Of a stretch of 64,000 bases of DNA, positions 34,120 to 44,431 are shown one piece after another (the stretch's first letter is position 1; the number at the start of each line of letters is the position of its first letter). Position numbers and translations under genes: made by a program. The DNA lies in NCBI GenBank assembly GCA_030533445.1, contig CM060073.1, positions 42,420,428-42,484,427 on the forward strand. Reading direction: 5' to 3'. This DNA is from Cyprinodon diabolis (taxonomy: Eukaryota > Chordata > Actinopteri > Cyprinodontiformes > Cyprinodontidae). Under the pieces are notes generated by a model, which was not told the DNA's origin, ran no database searches, and was given only the letters and a program-made list of their open reading frames with translations.

Positions 34120-37100
34120 CTGCAAGGTGGAGACAGAGGAGGGTAAATGTGAGGCCAAAGCCAACAACCAAAAGCACATAAAATACCTTAAAGTTACAGG
34201 AAGCGACTCATGCAGAGAACCGTGTTTTGGTAACCTGCAGAAGTAGTTTTCCACTTATTTTAGCATCGCAAGCATCACCTTTTTTTGGGCAGAAGTCATT
34301 ATGTGTGAATTCTATTTTAACTCAGTTTACTTATATAGCGCCAATTCACAGCACATCATCTCAAGGCACTTTACAGAGACAGTTCAACTAGATCAGGCAG
34401 TCAGATTGGTTCAAAGTTTTTCATCTAAGGTCAATTAGTTAGTTACGATGAAACTGTTCTGCATGCATTGGAATCTGAAAGCGACTAAGACTCAACTGGA
34501 TCATAACGCCACAAAAAAAAAAAAAATACTAATAAATGTTGGGTCGCTCTTGTTGCAAAGTCTGCTTATTTACTCTTTTTTTTTAACCCACATCTCTAAG
34601 GCGAACGCAAGTTTGGTTTCAGTAGTAGTGCCCATGAAGATCCTGTCTACCAATTCCAAACAGCTTTCTCTTATTTGGAGCCACTTCCTGGACTGGATGC
34701 TTGGAGTTCAAAGAACGACACCAAATAGCTCTTTAACAGTTTATTAAAACAAACAGAGGTAGTGTGTGGAGGAACTGTAGACACGTTTGTCAGTAGTTGT
34801 TCACACACTGCTGCTGAACCCATTTATACCACCAGTTGTAAGTCAGCCAGTGTGGTTCTTCCAAACTGACTGAAAACATGTTCACTTAGGTTTTTGTTCA
34901 AGACTGCAGGAATTCACACTTTTTTAATGCTCAACCTTTAGAGGTCGTCTTGGATCAACCCCAGGCGTTTAATAGCGAGCATTAACAGGCTCCATGTCAC
35001 CTTTAACGGTATTTGATATTCTTCCTTATACCATCACACTACCTCCTCCAAAAGATGTTTGGCACATAGGATTAAGGCTCAGTTATAGTTGGACGGCGCA
35101 CAAACCTGAACTTCATGCTGACGTTGGTTCAGAATTTTCAGAAAGAAAAAAAAAAAGTAGAGCACCTGATAACTGTAGTACAATAACCCCACTGATGTGT
35201 GCATCATCAAAAATAATTCTCATCAACCTGAAACTGTTTCTTGCAAAGATTAAAACTAACAAGAAACTAAAACTGAAGAAGAAATGTATTTGTGTGAAAT
35301 GCTTGCATGCCTGTCACTCTGGACCTCATGCCGCCCGCTGACCTAGCAAACCAGATTGATAATCTCTGGTACCCTCAGTTTACTTCTACATATCATCAAT
35401 GCAAGACTGCTCTCATTGAATCTGTTTGGGAAAAGCAGAACTTTCAAGCTGATTCTGCAAAAAGACACCTAGTGTTCGCCTTTCAGCTTGGTTTTAGCCA
35501 ATCAAGGTAGCAAATAAAATATCTCAAGCAGCAGAAGGCATGAGAAGATTTATGCTTGGAGTTATCTCGCTGTTCCGCTTTCAAAGATTGAAATCGCAGA
35601 TCCTGATAAAACAGATGTGGTAGCAGCAGCTGCGCGTGCATCCTCCTGCGCTACCATGTTTATCTTGGTAAGGCTGAGGGCTTGGTAGCTCTTGTTTTTG
35701 TCACAGCATATGTCTCCTTTGACCATCATGCAATGTGATTGGCTGACACGCTTCGGGTCTGCCTCAAACTGTACATAAATCTCATGTTTTTGTAAACTCA
35801 CAAATGCCACAAGAATTCAACCTGCAGACACGATTAGCAATCTGTGCACAACCAGATCCACAGGAGCTTTATGTCTGAAAGGATTACCTGCTCCGTGTTT
35901 TTCTCTTATACGACATTGTCTTTTTTATGCTTGTTTGAAATAAACAACTAAAAAAGCTCTCTGAGAATTATATGGATAAAATTAGTCACCAAAAAGTCCA
36001 ACATTTAGAAAGACGGATTAAATCTATTATTTCCCTTCCACTGAAAAATTGTGCAATACTTTGTAGGGGTGTAAATAATAATCGTTTTGTATCGATGCAT
36101 CGATCCAACAGCCGACGATCCGATGCATCGAAACGTCCGCAAGAGTATCGATTCATGTTTTTTTTCTTCCCTCCAGTCTATTTTCATCCATTTGCTCCTG
36201 GACGTAATTCTCCCTCCCGTGCTGTGATGGCGCTAAACCTATTTTGCCCTCCTACCTCTCTTCCTGCTTATACTCTTACAGCAGTGTGTTGCAGTAAGCT
36301 TGACACAGACATTTTTGATTTATGCTCAATATTGAAGCGTGGTCTGAGCTACACACTGTGGGTCTCGATACGGCCGAGGCGGTGAGGAAGTGGGGATGAG
36401 TTTAGTCCGACAACGGAGGGACATGAGGGCCAAAAAGAGCGGGGATCCAGGTGGAAAAAGGGTCCGAGCGTTCTCGCGCACCTCGCTCTTCTAGCGGGTC
36501 AAACTTCACGAGTTGTTTTCTGCAATTTCAGTCATTTAGACAAAACAAGCCGGCCTCCTGTATGCGGCACTGTCTGCCGTCAGCTACAATTTGGGAGAGT
36601 GCAGCGGAGCGTCTGTGGAGGGGGCGGGGACGCCTGGAGCCGAGGTATTGCATTGCACTGATTTTGTACAGTATTTTTTGATGCAAGGCCTTTCAGAATT
36701 TGTAACGCAGAGGTATTATAATTTTTCAGTGAATGAGGTAGCCTGTTAGGAGAAAAAAAAAGAAAAGAAAAAAAGAACCAATTAATCGAATCGTGTCGTA
36801 TTCTTGAGTATCGAAAATAATTGAATCGTTGGGTCAGGAAATCGATACTGAATCGAATCGCCATGATGGATGTGATTTACACCCCTAATATTGATTTTAC
36901 CCATTGATAAAAATTTTCAAATACATTTATGGTTGAAGTTGAAACCAGGCAAAAAAATAAAAAAAAACCTCAAGAGCTATGAATATTTTCCAAAGTTCTG
37001 CATGTCTATACTTTCATGTACAGTCATGTCGAAATCTTTTGCAAAACATTTATTCTACTAATGCCTAAAAATCAAGACAAAAAAACCCCCCAAAACATGC

Positions 37101-40100
37101 AGCTAACAAAAAATAATGACCTGTTTGCATGTAAATTTGCCTTTATAATAAAAGACAAATGAATAATGACTTTCATCCACAATGAAACGTTGAACTTAGT
37201 AAATACAGAATGAGGCACAGTCCTTTTCTAAAAGCATAGATGATATAGCAGATGAGAACAGGATCACAACTGGCTTACAATGGACACATGTTTGCTGAGT
37301 TTGGGGTTTTGCTCATATGATGGGAGAAGATCTGACCACGGTAAGAATCCAGAACCTTACCTCTGATGGAACCGTTGCAGATAGAAGAGGGGAAGGCCAT
37401 CACTTTATAGAGGAGGAGTAAAGCAGGTATGAGACACTTCATCATCATTTCAAAATAATAACCTTTTATGGCATCTGATTAACTTATACTAAATTAATAT
37501 CATTACCTACAGGATATAAAGTTAGGAAAATAAAAGTGATTTAGTTTCTGTTAAAAACCTAACCCTATTGGTTTAATATGAACACTGAACATTTTTAATT
37601 GAGATTTGACATCATTTCCTCCCCTATTTGGTAAATTTAAAACTCAGTAACTCAACTCTTTAAACATGAATGTTATTTAGAACAAAACAAAAGCCGATTC
37701 ATATTATCAAGTGTTGCTTTCTGGTTTAAATGAGATGTTATTGAAGTCATGATGGTAAAATGAAAATGGGCAGTTTTGTTTCCGATACCAGAGATATAAG
37801 TACATACATGATTTAGTGTTCTTCTCCTTCTCTCTGTACAGCCTGTTGACACGCTCCACAAGCTCCCACTTCTCACAACAACCGGAGTAATTGACAAAAT
37901 TCCTCGCCAGGATCTCCTTCAGCTGCCTGACGGACAGGCCCTTAATGTCCCTCACACTGGAGATGTCAGAGAGGGATGCTCTGGCTGCATGCCCAGTCTG
38001 AGGACTCATCTACAACAACAACAAAAACATACATATTTACATGAATAAAAAAAGATTAAATGCAAGTTAAATTCTGCTTAATGGACAAACAAAAACGTTT
38101 TCTTGTTCATCCAAGTTTCAATTTAGATAAAAAAATATCCAGGCTATTTTTTAACACTGTAAAAAGCCATAGCTACATAAACTTTGACACGCAAAAACAG
38201 CAGGATGTGTATCACCTGATCACCAGATTGTTCACTGGAATCCGAGTTAAGGAGAGACGCCGGTGTGAAATCACTCGAATCCTGCGGGAAAACAATAGTT
38301 TAAGGAACATTTCAGATTATAGTTGATTTGGCAGAGTCGTTGGGGAAATGTGAACTTTCCATTAATAGAAAAAGTCATGACAACATAAACAGGTCATGTG
38401 AGGTTTTTACAGGGTATCCTGACAGGTCAGAGGTAAGCTTTGTTTGGCCTTATTTCTAAAGCCATTTCACATGGCTTTAAAATTTAATCCAATCTACTGA
38501 TGCGCTAAAAGAATTACAAACAGCTGAGAAGCACCGTTAAGGGTCAGAAATGTCACAACGTCGACATCCTGCAAGAGTTCAAGTGTCCTATTAGGTGACG
38601 AGGTACAGAGCGATACATGGGCAGTTCTAGATAAGGCCAACGGGGGCCACTGACCTTGTAGATCAAGTCCTGGCCCCTGTACTGAAGACATAATACTCAA
38701 AGAAATTCTAATGATGATATGAAAATATAGGCCCTTTGGATCTATTTCATTTTTTTCTTTATAAATTCCATCCATCCATCCATCCATCCATCCATCCATC
38801 TTCCTCCGCTTATCCGGGGTCGGATCGCGGGGGCAGCAGCCTAAGAAGGGAGGCCCAGACTTCCCTCTCCCCAGCCACTTCTTCTAGCCCCGCAGGAGGA
38901 ACCCCAAGGCGTTCCCAGGCCAGCCGAGAAACATAGTCTCTCCAGCCTGTCCTGGGTCTTCCCCGGGGCCTCCTCCCGGTGGGACGTGCCCGGAACACCT
39001 CACCAGGGAGGCGTCCAGGAGGCATCCTAACCAGATGCCCGAGCCACCTAAACTGGCTCCTCTCGACGTGGAGGAGCAGCGGCTCTACTCCAAGTCCCTC
39101 CCGGATGACCGAGCTTCTCACCCTATCTCTAAGGGAGAGCCCAGCCACCCTACGGAGGTAACCCATTTCGGCTGCTTGTATCCGCGATCTCGTTCTTTCG
39201 GTCATGACCCAGAGTTCATGACCATAGATGTGGGTAGGAACGTAGATCGAACGGTAAATCGAGAGCTTCGCTTTTTGACTCAGCTCTCTCTTCACCACGA
39301 TGGACCGGTACAGCGCCCGCTTCACGGCAGAAGCTGCGCCAATCCGCCTGTCGATCTCCCGCTCCCTTCTTCCCTCATTCGTTAACAAGTTCCCAAGATA
39401 CTTAAACTCCTCCACTTGGGGCAGGACACCCCCCCTGACCCGGAGAAGGCACTCTACCCTTTTCCGGCTCAAGACCATGGCCTCAGATTTGGAGGCACTG
39501 ATCCCCATCCCGGCCGCTTCACACTCGGCTGCGAACCGATCCAGCGAGAGCTGCAGATCACGACCTGATGAAGCCAATAGGACCACATCATCTGCAAAAA
39601 GCAGAGATGCAATCCTAAGGCCACCAAAACGGATCCCCTCAACACCTTGGCTGCGCCTAGAAATTCTGTCCATGAAGGAAATGAACAGAATCGGTGACAA
39701 AGGGCAGCCCTGGCGGAGTCCAACTCTCACCGGAAACGAGCCCGGCAATGCGGACCAGACTCTGACACCGGTCATACAGGGACCTGACAGCCCGTATAAA
39801 AGGGCCCGGCACCCCGTACTGCCGGAGAACCCCCCACAGGGCTCCTCGAGGGACACGGTCAAATGCCTTCTCCAAGTCCACAAAGCACATGTAGACTGGT
39901 TGGGCGAACTCCCATGCACCCTCCAGGACCCTGCTGAGGGTGTAGAGCTGGTCCAGTGTTCCACGACCAGGACGGAAACCACACTGCTCTTCCTGAATCC
40001 GAGGTTCGACCATCCGACGGACCCTCCTCTCCAGCACCCCCGAATAGACCTTGCCGGGGAGGCTTAAGAGTGTGACTCCCCTGTAATTGGAGCACACCCT

Positions 40101-43100
40101 CCGGTCCACTTTTTTAAATGGGGGGACCACCACCCCAGTCTGCCAATCCAGGGGAACTTCCCCCGATGTCCATGCAACGTTGCAGAGTCGCGTCAGCCAA
40201 CACAACCCCACAACATCCAGGACCTTGAGGAACTCCGGGCGGATCTCATCCACCCCCGGGGCCCTGCCACCGAGGAGCTTTTTAACCACCTCGGCGACCT
40301 CGCCCACAGAGATTGGAGAGCCCAGCCCAGAGTCCCCAGGCCCAGCTTCCTCTATGGAAGGCATGTTGGTGGGATTGAGGAGGTCTTCGAAGTATTCCGC
40401 CCACCGACCCACAACGTCCCGAGTCGAGGTCAGCAGCACACCATCCCCACTATAAACAGTGTTGGTGCTGCACTGCTTCCCCCTCCTGAGACGCCGGATG
40501 GCGGACCAGAATCGCTTCGGAGCCGTACGGAAGTCTTTCTCCATGGCCTCTCCAAACTCCTCCCACACCCGGGTTTTTGCCTCAGCAACCACCCGAGCCG
40601 CATGCCGCTTCGCCCGCCGGTACCCATCAGCTGATTCCGGAGTCCCACAGGCCAAAAGGGCCCGATAGGACTCCTTCTTCAACCTGACAGCATACCTCAC
40701 CCGAGGTGTCCACCAGCGGGTTCGAGGGTTGCCGCCACGACAGGCACCGACAACCTTGCGGCCGCAGCTCAGATAAGCCGCCTCGACAATGGAGGAATGG
40801 AACATGGTCCACTCGTTTGAAGTTCTGCCGGAGATGGGAGTTAAAGCCCCAATGTAAAATTCCTAAATTCTGATTATATGTTGACCTAATAAAACATAGA
40901 ATTTTAATTAAACCTACTTAAATAAAAGTTTCACTTCATGCAGCTATCTTAATATATTTGAATCCTTTGCTCTGTTTTTTATTTCATGGTTTTCTGTTTC
41001 CCACATGAAAACACGATGGCCCCCTCATGGCCCCCTGGTACATTTGGTCTGAAACTGCCACTGGAGCCATACATAGTCCTGTGTTTTTTATTATGGGTGT
41101 CCTTATAAAAACATTATGTTGTCATGACGCCACTGCAGCTGATACGACCCGATACTAACTAAGATCTGCACGAATTACTCAAACTATATCACTGATTTTT
41201 AGCGTGGCGTAATAGAAAAGGCTTAATCAAGTGATATTACTCAAACAGAAAATTAGAACAACTCACCTATCTATTATTAACCAACCGGTTATTAAACTTT
41301 AAACAGAAAAAGTATTTTTATCAGCATGCTTAGATTGTTTGGCTGATGTTGGAAAGATTTTATACATCAATACTGAATCTAGAGCAGGCAAATTAATTGC
41401 ATTTAAAATATACAGGGTTCAAACACCTTTTTAGCGGTGAAACTCAAGTACTTTCAATGTCAGTTTCCAAGCTTTTCCATTACCATAACCAGTTGTAAAT
41501 ATCATTATGTGATAGAGCTGGAATAATATGAGGAGCTTCATTGATTCTAACCTGGCTGGTGTCGGAGCTTTCGCTCCTGCTGTGGGATTCCTCCTGAGAG
41601 GCAGCAGGCCGCTCAGAGGAAGGCTGTTCATTGAAAGCGGCTGATGCCCGATGGGTATGAAAGAGGAGGCTGGCCGTGTTAGGGTCCTCCATATCCTCCT
41701 CATCCTCTTCTTCCTCCTCCTCCTCCTCCTCCCCATCATCTTCGTCATCCTCCTCGATGCCCCGATGACAAAGAACCAGATCGACCAGGTCGTCCTTTTC
41801 CCTGCAGGTGTCAGTGGAGATGTTGCGTAGCATCAGGTACTGACGCAGGTCCCTCACTCGTAGACGCATGAGCCGCGGCCGGTGGAACGCTGTGGCCTTC
41901 AGCAGATGGCAGGTGGTACAAACGCGTAGGTTCTCCTGGACCACGGAGCACAGAGAGCAGAAGCTCTTCTTGCAGTCAGAGCAGTTGTACTGGAATGGAA
42001 AGAAAATGAAGACAATCTGAGGGGACGTAGACGACACAGACCTTCTGCATCCAATGGGATACAGCCTGTACATCAATACCAGGTAAAAAAAGGCAGTAGA
42101 TGTGTCTCATCCGTTCTACATTTTTTATTAAAAGGAGGAAAGCGGGGACGAAGATGTTGTGGAAGAGGACGCCAGGGAGGGAGAAGCTTGGTTTGGTGTA
42201 GAAGGCTTACAGCCGTACATGTTTGAGCCCTTGCCTCGCAACGCTGCCAGTTCTGTTAGCTCTACGCCTGCCAATGACGCAGACGTCCATCGCCGTGAAC
42301 ACTGGGACGGAACTCAATGGGAAAGGAAATGGTTCTTATTTCTTATTTCAACAGTTGCATATATTAGCTGCGACATATGAATCAAGATGCTATGACTGAA
42401 AAAGTTTGATTGACAGATCACGTTGATATATGATTGGCCGAATTTAGGTTTACAGACTGACGTATAACTAACTGACCTGCATAAAATAATGGAAAACCCC
42501 CCCCCACAGATTTTAGGAGAGGATTTTTTTTTTTTTTTAAATATGAATTTTCTGATAAAGAGTACATTTAAATACATGTTTAAGCCAGAATGATTTGACA
42601 TTTAAATATGATTTCCCTACGACTTTAAGCCGAATATATTTCTGTCTGAAGGTAAATGATCTCTGTTTTGCATTTTTGGTAATAAACGTTTCCATAGTAA
42701 AAGAACTCGACAGTTTTGATGCAAAAAGGGGCTGTTACAAATATATTAACAGTATTTAATATATCATATAAGACAAAATTATGTGTTTAATGGAGAAATC
42801 TGAAGCAACAAATCTCTTTGTCACAATTTCCAAAATTATTAATGCAGATCAAGGAAAAAGAAACTACCTTTCTTACACCTATGATCTTATTTTAAGTTAT
42901 TTCTATTTGCTATTGAATGCTTGACAACTCTTTTTGATATACTGTATATATGTACCAAGAAAACACTAAAAAAAACGACTCTTTAAGTTTAAAGAGTTCA
43001 GTTTTTTTTATATGCTGATAAAAAGTTGGAATATATCTACACCATGTCCTTAAATTAACCCAGAAGACTCACCTTCCTCCTGAAGACTGAGAAGGTCTGT

Positions 43101-43707
43101 CCACAAGCTTTGCAAACAAGGCTGGGGTTCCCTGAGCTGTTGGGCGGGTAGGTGGAATATCCCGCACTGGGGGCGAACCTGAAGGGCCCTGCACCGGCCC
43201 CAAACCCTGGCTGCTGGCCCCTGACGGCCCCTGTACCCATGACTTCATTCAGCAGACCACAGCATGAAGCCCACAATGACGAAGCCTCGGCCTGAAACAT
43301 GACAGCAGACTTATTATAAAGGTGTCAACTCAAGTCCATATTGAAGATAATCTTCCTAAATGTAAGCAACACTGTCAGAAATGAGCGGCTATTAAAATAC
43401 AATGATTTCTAACCAGAGCAATCACAATAAGAACAAAAAAAGAAAATTATTATTAAAAATGATAGTGATTATTTTAGTGACATTTTTTTAAGTAAAACGC
43501 CATAAAGATAGCCGAAACAATTGCGTATTGTTATAATAACACAACAAAAATGATAACAAATATTAATAAAAAAAAATCTCCAAAAACGTATCCATAAACC
43601 AGCGAAGCATTTTAATGGCTAATATCCCGTTAGCACCGTTATGTTAGCCAGGATTAGCTAGTTGTTTCTATGGAAAACAGACACATTTTAAAACAATGCA
43701 CCTTCAT
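33932..43707 (-). CDS. rnf34: rnf34, RING-type E3 ubiquitin ligase with FYVE-like zinc finger
   Basis: Transfers ubiquitin to death-pathway and signalling proteins (caspase-8/10, p53 regulation) at endosomal membranes and in the cytosol. Six coding exons, read on the minus strand: 43702-43707 (Met-Lys), 43073-43291, 41552-41989, 38216-38281, 37808-38009, 33932-34119. Together they give 372 residues, the length of human RNF34 as I recall it. Domains: [13 protein letters not shown] start, FYVE-like finger from about residue 60 ([16 protein letters not shown], then [16 protein letters not shown]), SAP-like helices ([15 protein letters not shown]), an acidic poly-Glu tract, a second SAP-like segment ([18 protein letters not shown]) and the C3HC4 RING ([20 protein letters not shown] to CPICRQ) ending HVFKC. 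Introns hold Rex3, a MITE and a possible 42-nt cassette exon (37361-37402). Its paralogue rffl is less likely because of the MKA-SMWASCC-type start and the synteny. Confidence 0.94.
34310..34440. repeat. Partial copy of the fish repeat seen at 24655
   Basis: Contains TATATAGCGCCAATTCACAG and CATCTCAAGGCACTTTACAG. Lies in an rnf34 intron. Confidence 0.6.
34441..36063. other. rnf34 intron sequence, unassigned
   Basis: No recognised coding sequence. Some parts look repeat-like, but no ends or motifs could be fixed. Confidence 0.4.
36064..36887 (+). mobile_element. DNA transposon derivative with 13-bp inverted repeats
   Basis: The ends are TAGGGGTGTAAAT (36064-36076) and ATTTACACCCCTA (36875-36887), an exact inverted pair. 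Next to them are ATCGATGCATCGATCC-rich and AATCGATACTGAATCGAATC subterminal palindromes. The interior (about 36300-36600) is homologous to 6390-6640 and carries a decayed MADF-like frame (GLSYT, then GHEGQKE). The flanking 8-mers do not match well, so the superfamily is open. Confidence 0.65.
36888..37807 (-). other. rnf34: rnf34 intron with a possible 42-nt cassette exon at 37361-37402
   Basis: On the minus strand CTCCTCCTCTATAAAG|TG precedes 42 nt ending ATCAGAG|GTAAGG. The insert would add 14 residues in frame (phase 1 at both ends) between exons 5 and 6, reading [14 protein letters not shown]. It is not needed for the canonical protein. Confidence 0.35.
37808..38009 (-). CDS. rnf34: rnf34 exon 5, second SAP-like domain
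   Basis: 67 codons plus 1 nt. Acceptor GTTGTAG|ATGAGT. It encodes [20 protein letters not shown] and ends KNTKS-Y with a split codon T|AT, joining the RING exon as KSYGEK, as in human RNF34 (KSYGER). Confidence 0.92.
38216..38281 (-). CDS. rnf34: rnf34 exon 4, small linker exon (inferred)
   Basis: 22 codons, [20 protein letters not shown] followed by DQ, phase 0 at both ends. The acceptor TTTTCCCGCAG has a good pyrimidine tract and the donor is CAG|GTGATA. It fits between exons 3 and 5 without breaking frame and brings the protein to 372 residues. No homology is recognised beyond being acidic and Ser-rich like the human linker. Confidence 0.65.
38768..40846 (-). mobile_element. Rex3 LINE (RTE clade), 5'-truncated, in an rnf34 intron
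   Basis: The tail is (GATG)n, seen as (ATCC)n on the plus strand at 38768-38801. It contains CGGTGACAAAGGGCAGCCCT (near 39691) and ACCACCACCCCAGTCTGCCA (near 40127), which correspond to well-known Rex3 RT sites. The endonuclease is absent and the 5' end is near 40846. It lies in the same orientation as rnf34. Possible short flanking repeats (ATAAATTC and TAAAATTC) are not conclusive. Confidence 0.88.
38810..40805 (-). pseudogene. Rex3 reverse transcriptase, frameshifted
   Basis: The first frame (40805 to about 39740) holds the RT N-terminal part ([30 protein letters not shown]) and motif [14 protein letters not shown]. The frame then changes near 39740 and continues with [13 protein letters not shown], the catalytic [12 protein letters not shown] and a C-terminal region ending near 38810. 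The break looks like a small non-triplet deletion where family members encode a short extra stretch. No full-length RT can be made from this copy. Confidence 0.85.
40847..41551. other. rnf34 intron sequence, unassigned
   Basis: AT-rich, no motif recognised. Confidence 0.45.
41552..41989 (-). CDS. rnf34: rnf34 exon 3, FYVE-like finger, SAP-like region and acidic tract
   Basis: 146 codons. Acceptor TTCCAG|TACAAC, donor CAG|GTTAGA. The Glu/Asp run is encoded by GAG/GAA repeats (CTC/TTC on the plus strand, about 41697-41745) and could vary in length between individuals. A Ser-rich stretch follows. Confidence 0.9.
42135..42330 (+). pseudogene. Unidentified acidic open segment, possibly transposon-derived
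   Basis: The plus-strand frame reads [20 protein letters not shown], then [10 protein letters not shown] and [10 protein letters not shown]. The LQPY-FEP pattern is seen at the start of some fish transposon-associated proteins. It lies antisense in an rnf34 intron without splice context. Function unknown. Confidence 0.3.
42331..43072. other. rnf34 intron sequence, unassigned
   Basis: AT-rich, with a T-tract at 42527-42538. No gene. Confidence 0.45.
43073..43291 (-). CDS. rnf34: rnf34 exon 2, N-terminus and first half of FYVE-like finger
   Basis: 73 codons. Acceptor TTTCAG|GCCGAG, donor AAG|GTGAGT, both phase 0. Exon 1 carries only ATG AAG (43702-43707, donor GTGCAT), joining as M-K-A-E-A-S-S-L-W. 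Confidence 0.9.
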
Positions 43708-43948
43708 TGCAGCTCCGGTTCGGTAAGAGACCCTTCACCCGGTGTTTTCATCGCAAAGAGGTGTGTCACTTTTTAAGCAAAACAAACCAGCACTGTCAAT
43801 GGCAGAAAACTACTCGGTACAGCTGCTATGATGCCGCTACTGCAGCTGCTTGGGGCGGCTTTAGCTGCTGTAAAACCAGCTGAGTAGCGCATTAGCGCCA
43901 CCATCCGGAAGAAAGGAAACACGCAAGATTCCCTCGAATACGTTAGTT
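43708..43948 (-). promoter_or_regulatory. Presumed rnf34 promoter/5'UTR
   Basis: Lies between the rnf34 start codon and a hAT MITE. It includes GC-rich stretches (43850-43910, e.g. CTGAGTAGCGCATTAGCGCC). Assigned by position only. The MITE limits how far the native promoter can extend. Confidence 0.35.
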
Positions 43949-44431
43949 CGGAGGTCTTCAACAGGGGTCAGCGACCCCTAGGGGATCCACAGTAGTACTG
44001 CATGGGGGTCGCGAAAGTTTTGGTTGATTAGACTTTTAAAAAAATATTTTTTATATTATATTTTATAAATTTATATATTATAATTTTCCACTAATTGAAA
44101 TTAAGGTTCAACACACTGCAGTAAACAGATACACGGAGGAAGAAGATGTCTTTCAGTCATCAATGCACACATTCAGCGACACAGCAGCTCTTTCAAGCTG
44201 GACACCGTTTCATTCACAACACCTGTCCCATCAACCAGGAAACAGAATCACAAATACTTTTATTATCCTAGGGAGAAATTACTGTCGTTACATTACTCCA
44301 TATGTAACGGAGTGACTATAGGACCAGTTTGATATAACACAATTTCATTTAATATATATAATTAGGGGTTCCCCTCACCATCTCTCCATCAGTTTTGGGG
44401 TTCTTGGACTGGAAAACGTTGAATACCCCTG
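43949..44431 (-). mobile_element. hAT MITE, GGTCTTCAAC family, old copy
   Basis: Starts CGGAGGTCTTCAACAGGGGTC and ends AAAACGTTGAATACCCCTG. It is the reverse orientation of the copy at 52849-53787 and shares GTTCAACACACTGCAGTAAAC with it. The flanking 8-mers are too diverged to confirm a duplication. It sits directly upstream of rnf34. Confidence 0.65.

Noticed and set aside
36056..36895. 8-bp target duplication for the TAGGGGTGTAAAT element
   Set aside because: The flanks ATACTTTG and ATATTGAT agree at only 4 of 8 positions, so no duplication is claimed.
39300..40067. Long plus-strand frame of 255 codons
   Set aside because: Antisense shadow of the Rex3 reverse transcriptase.
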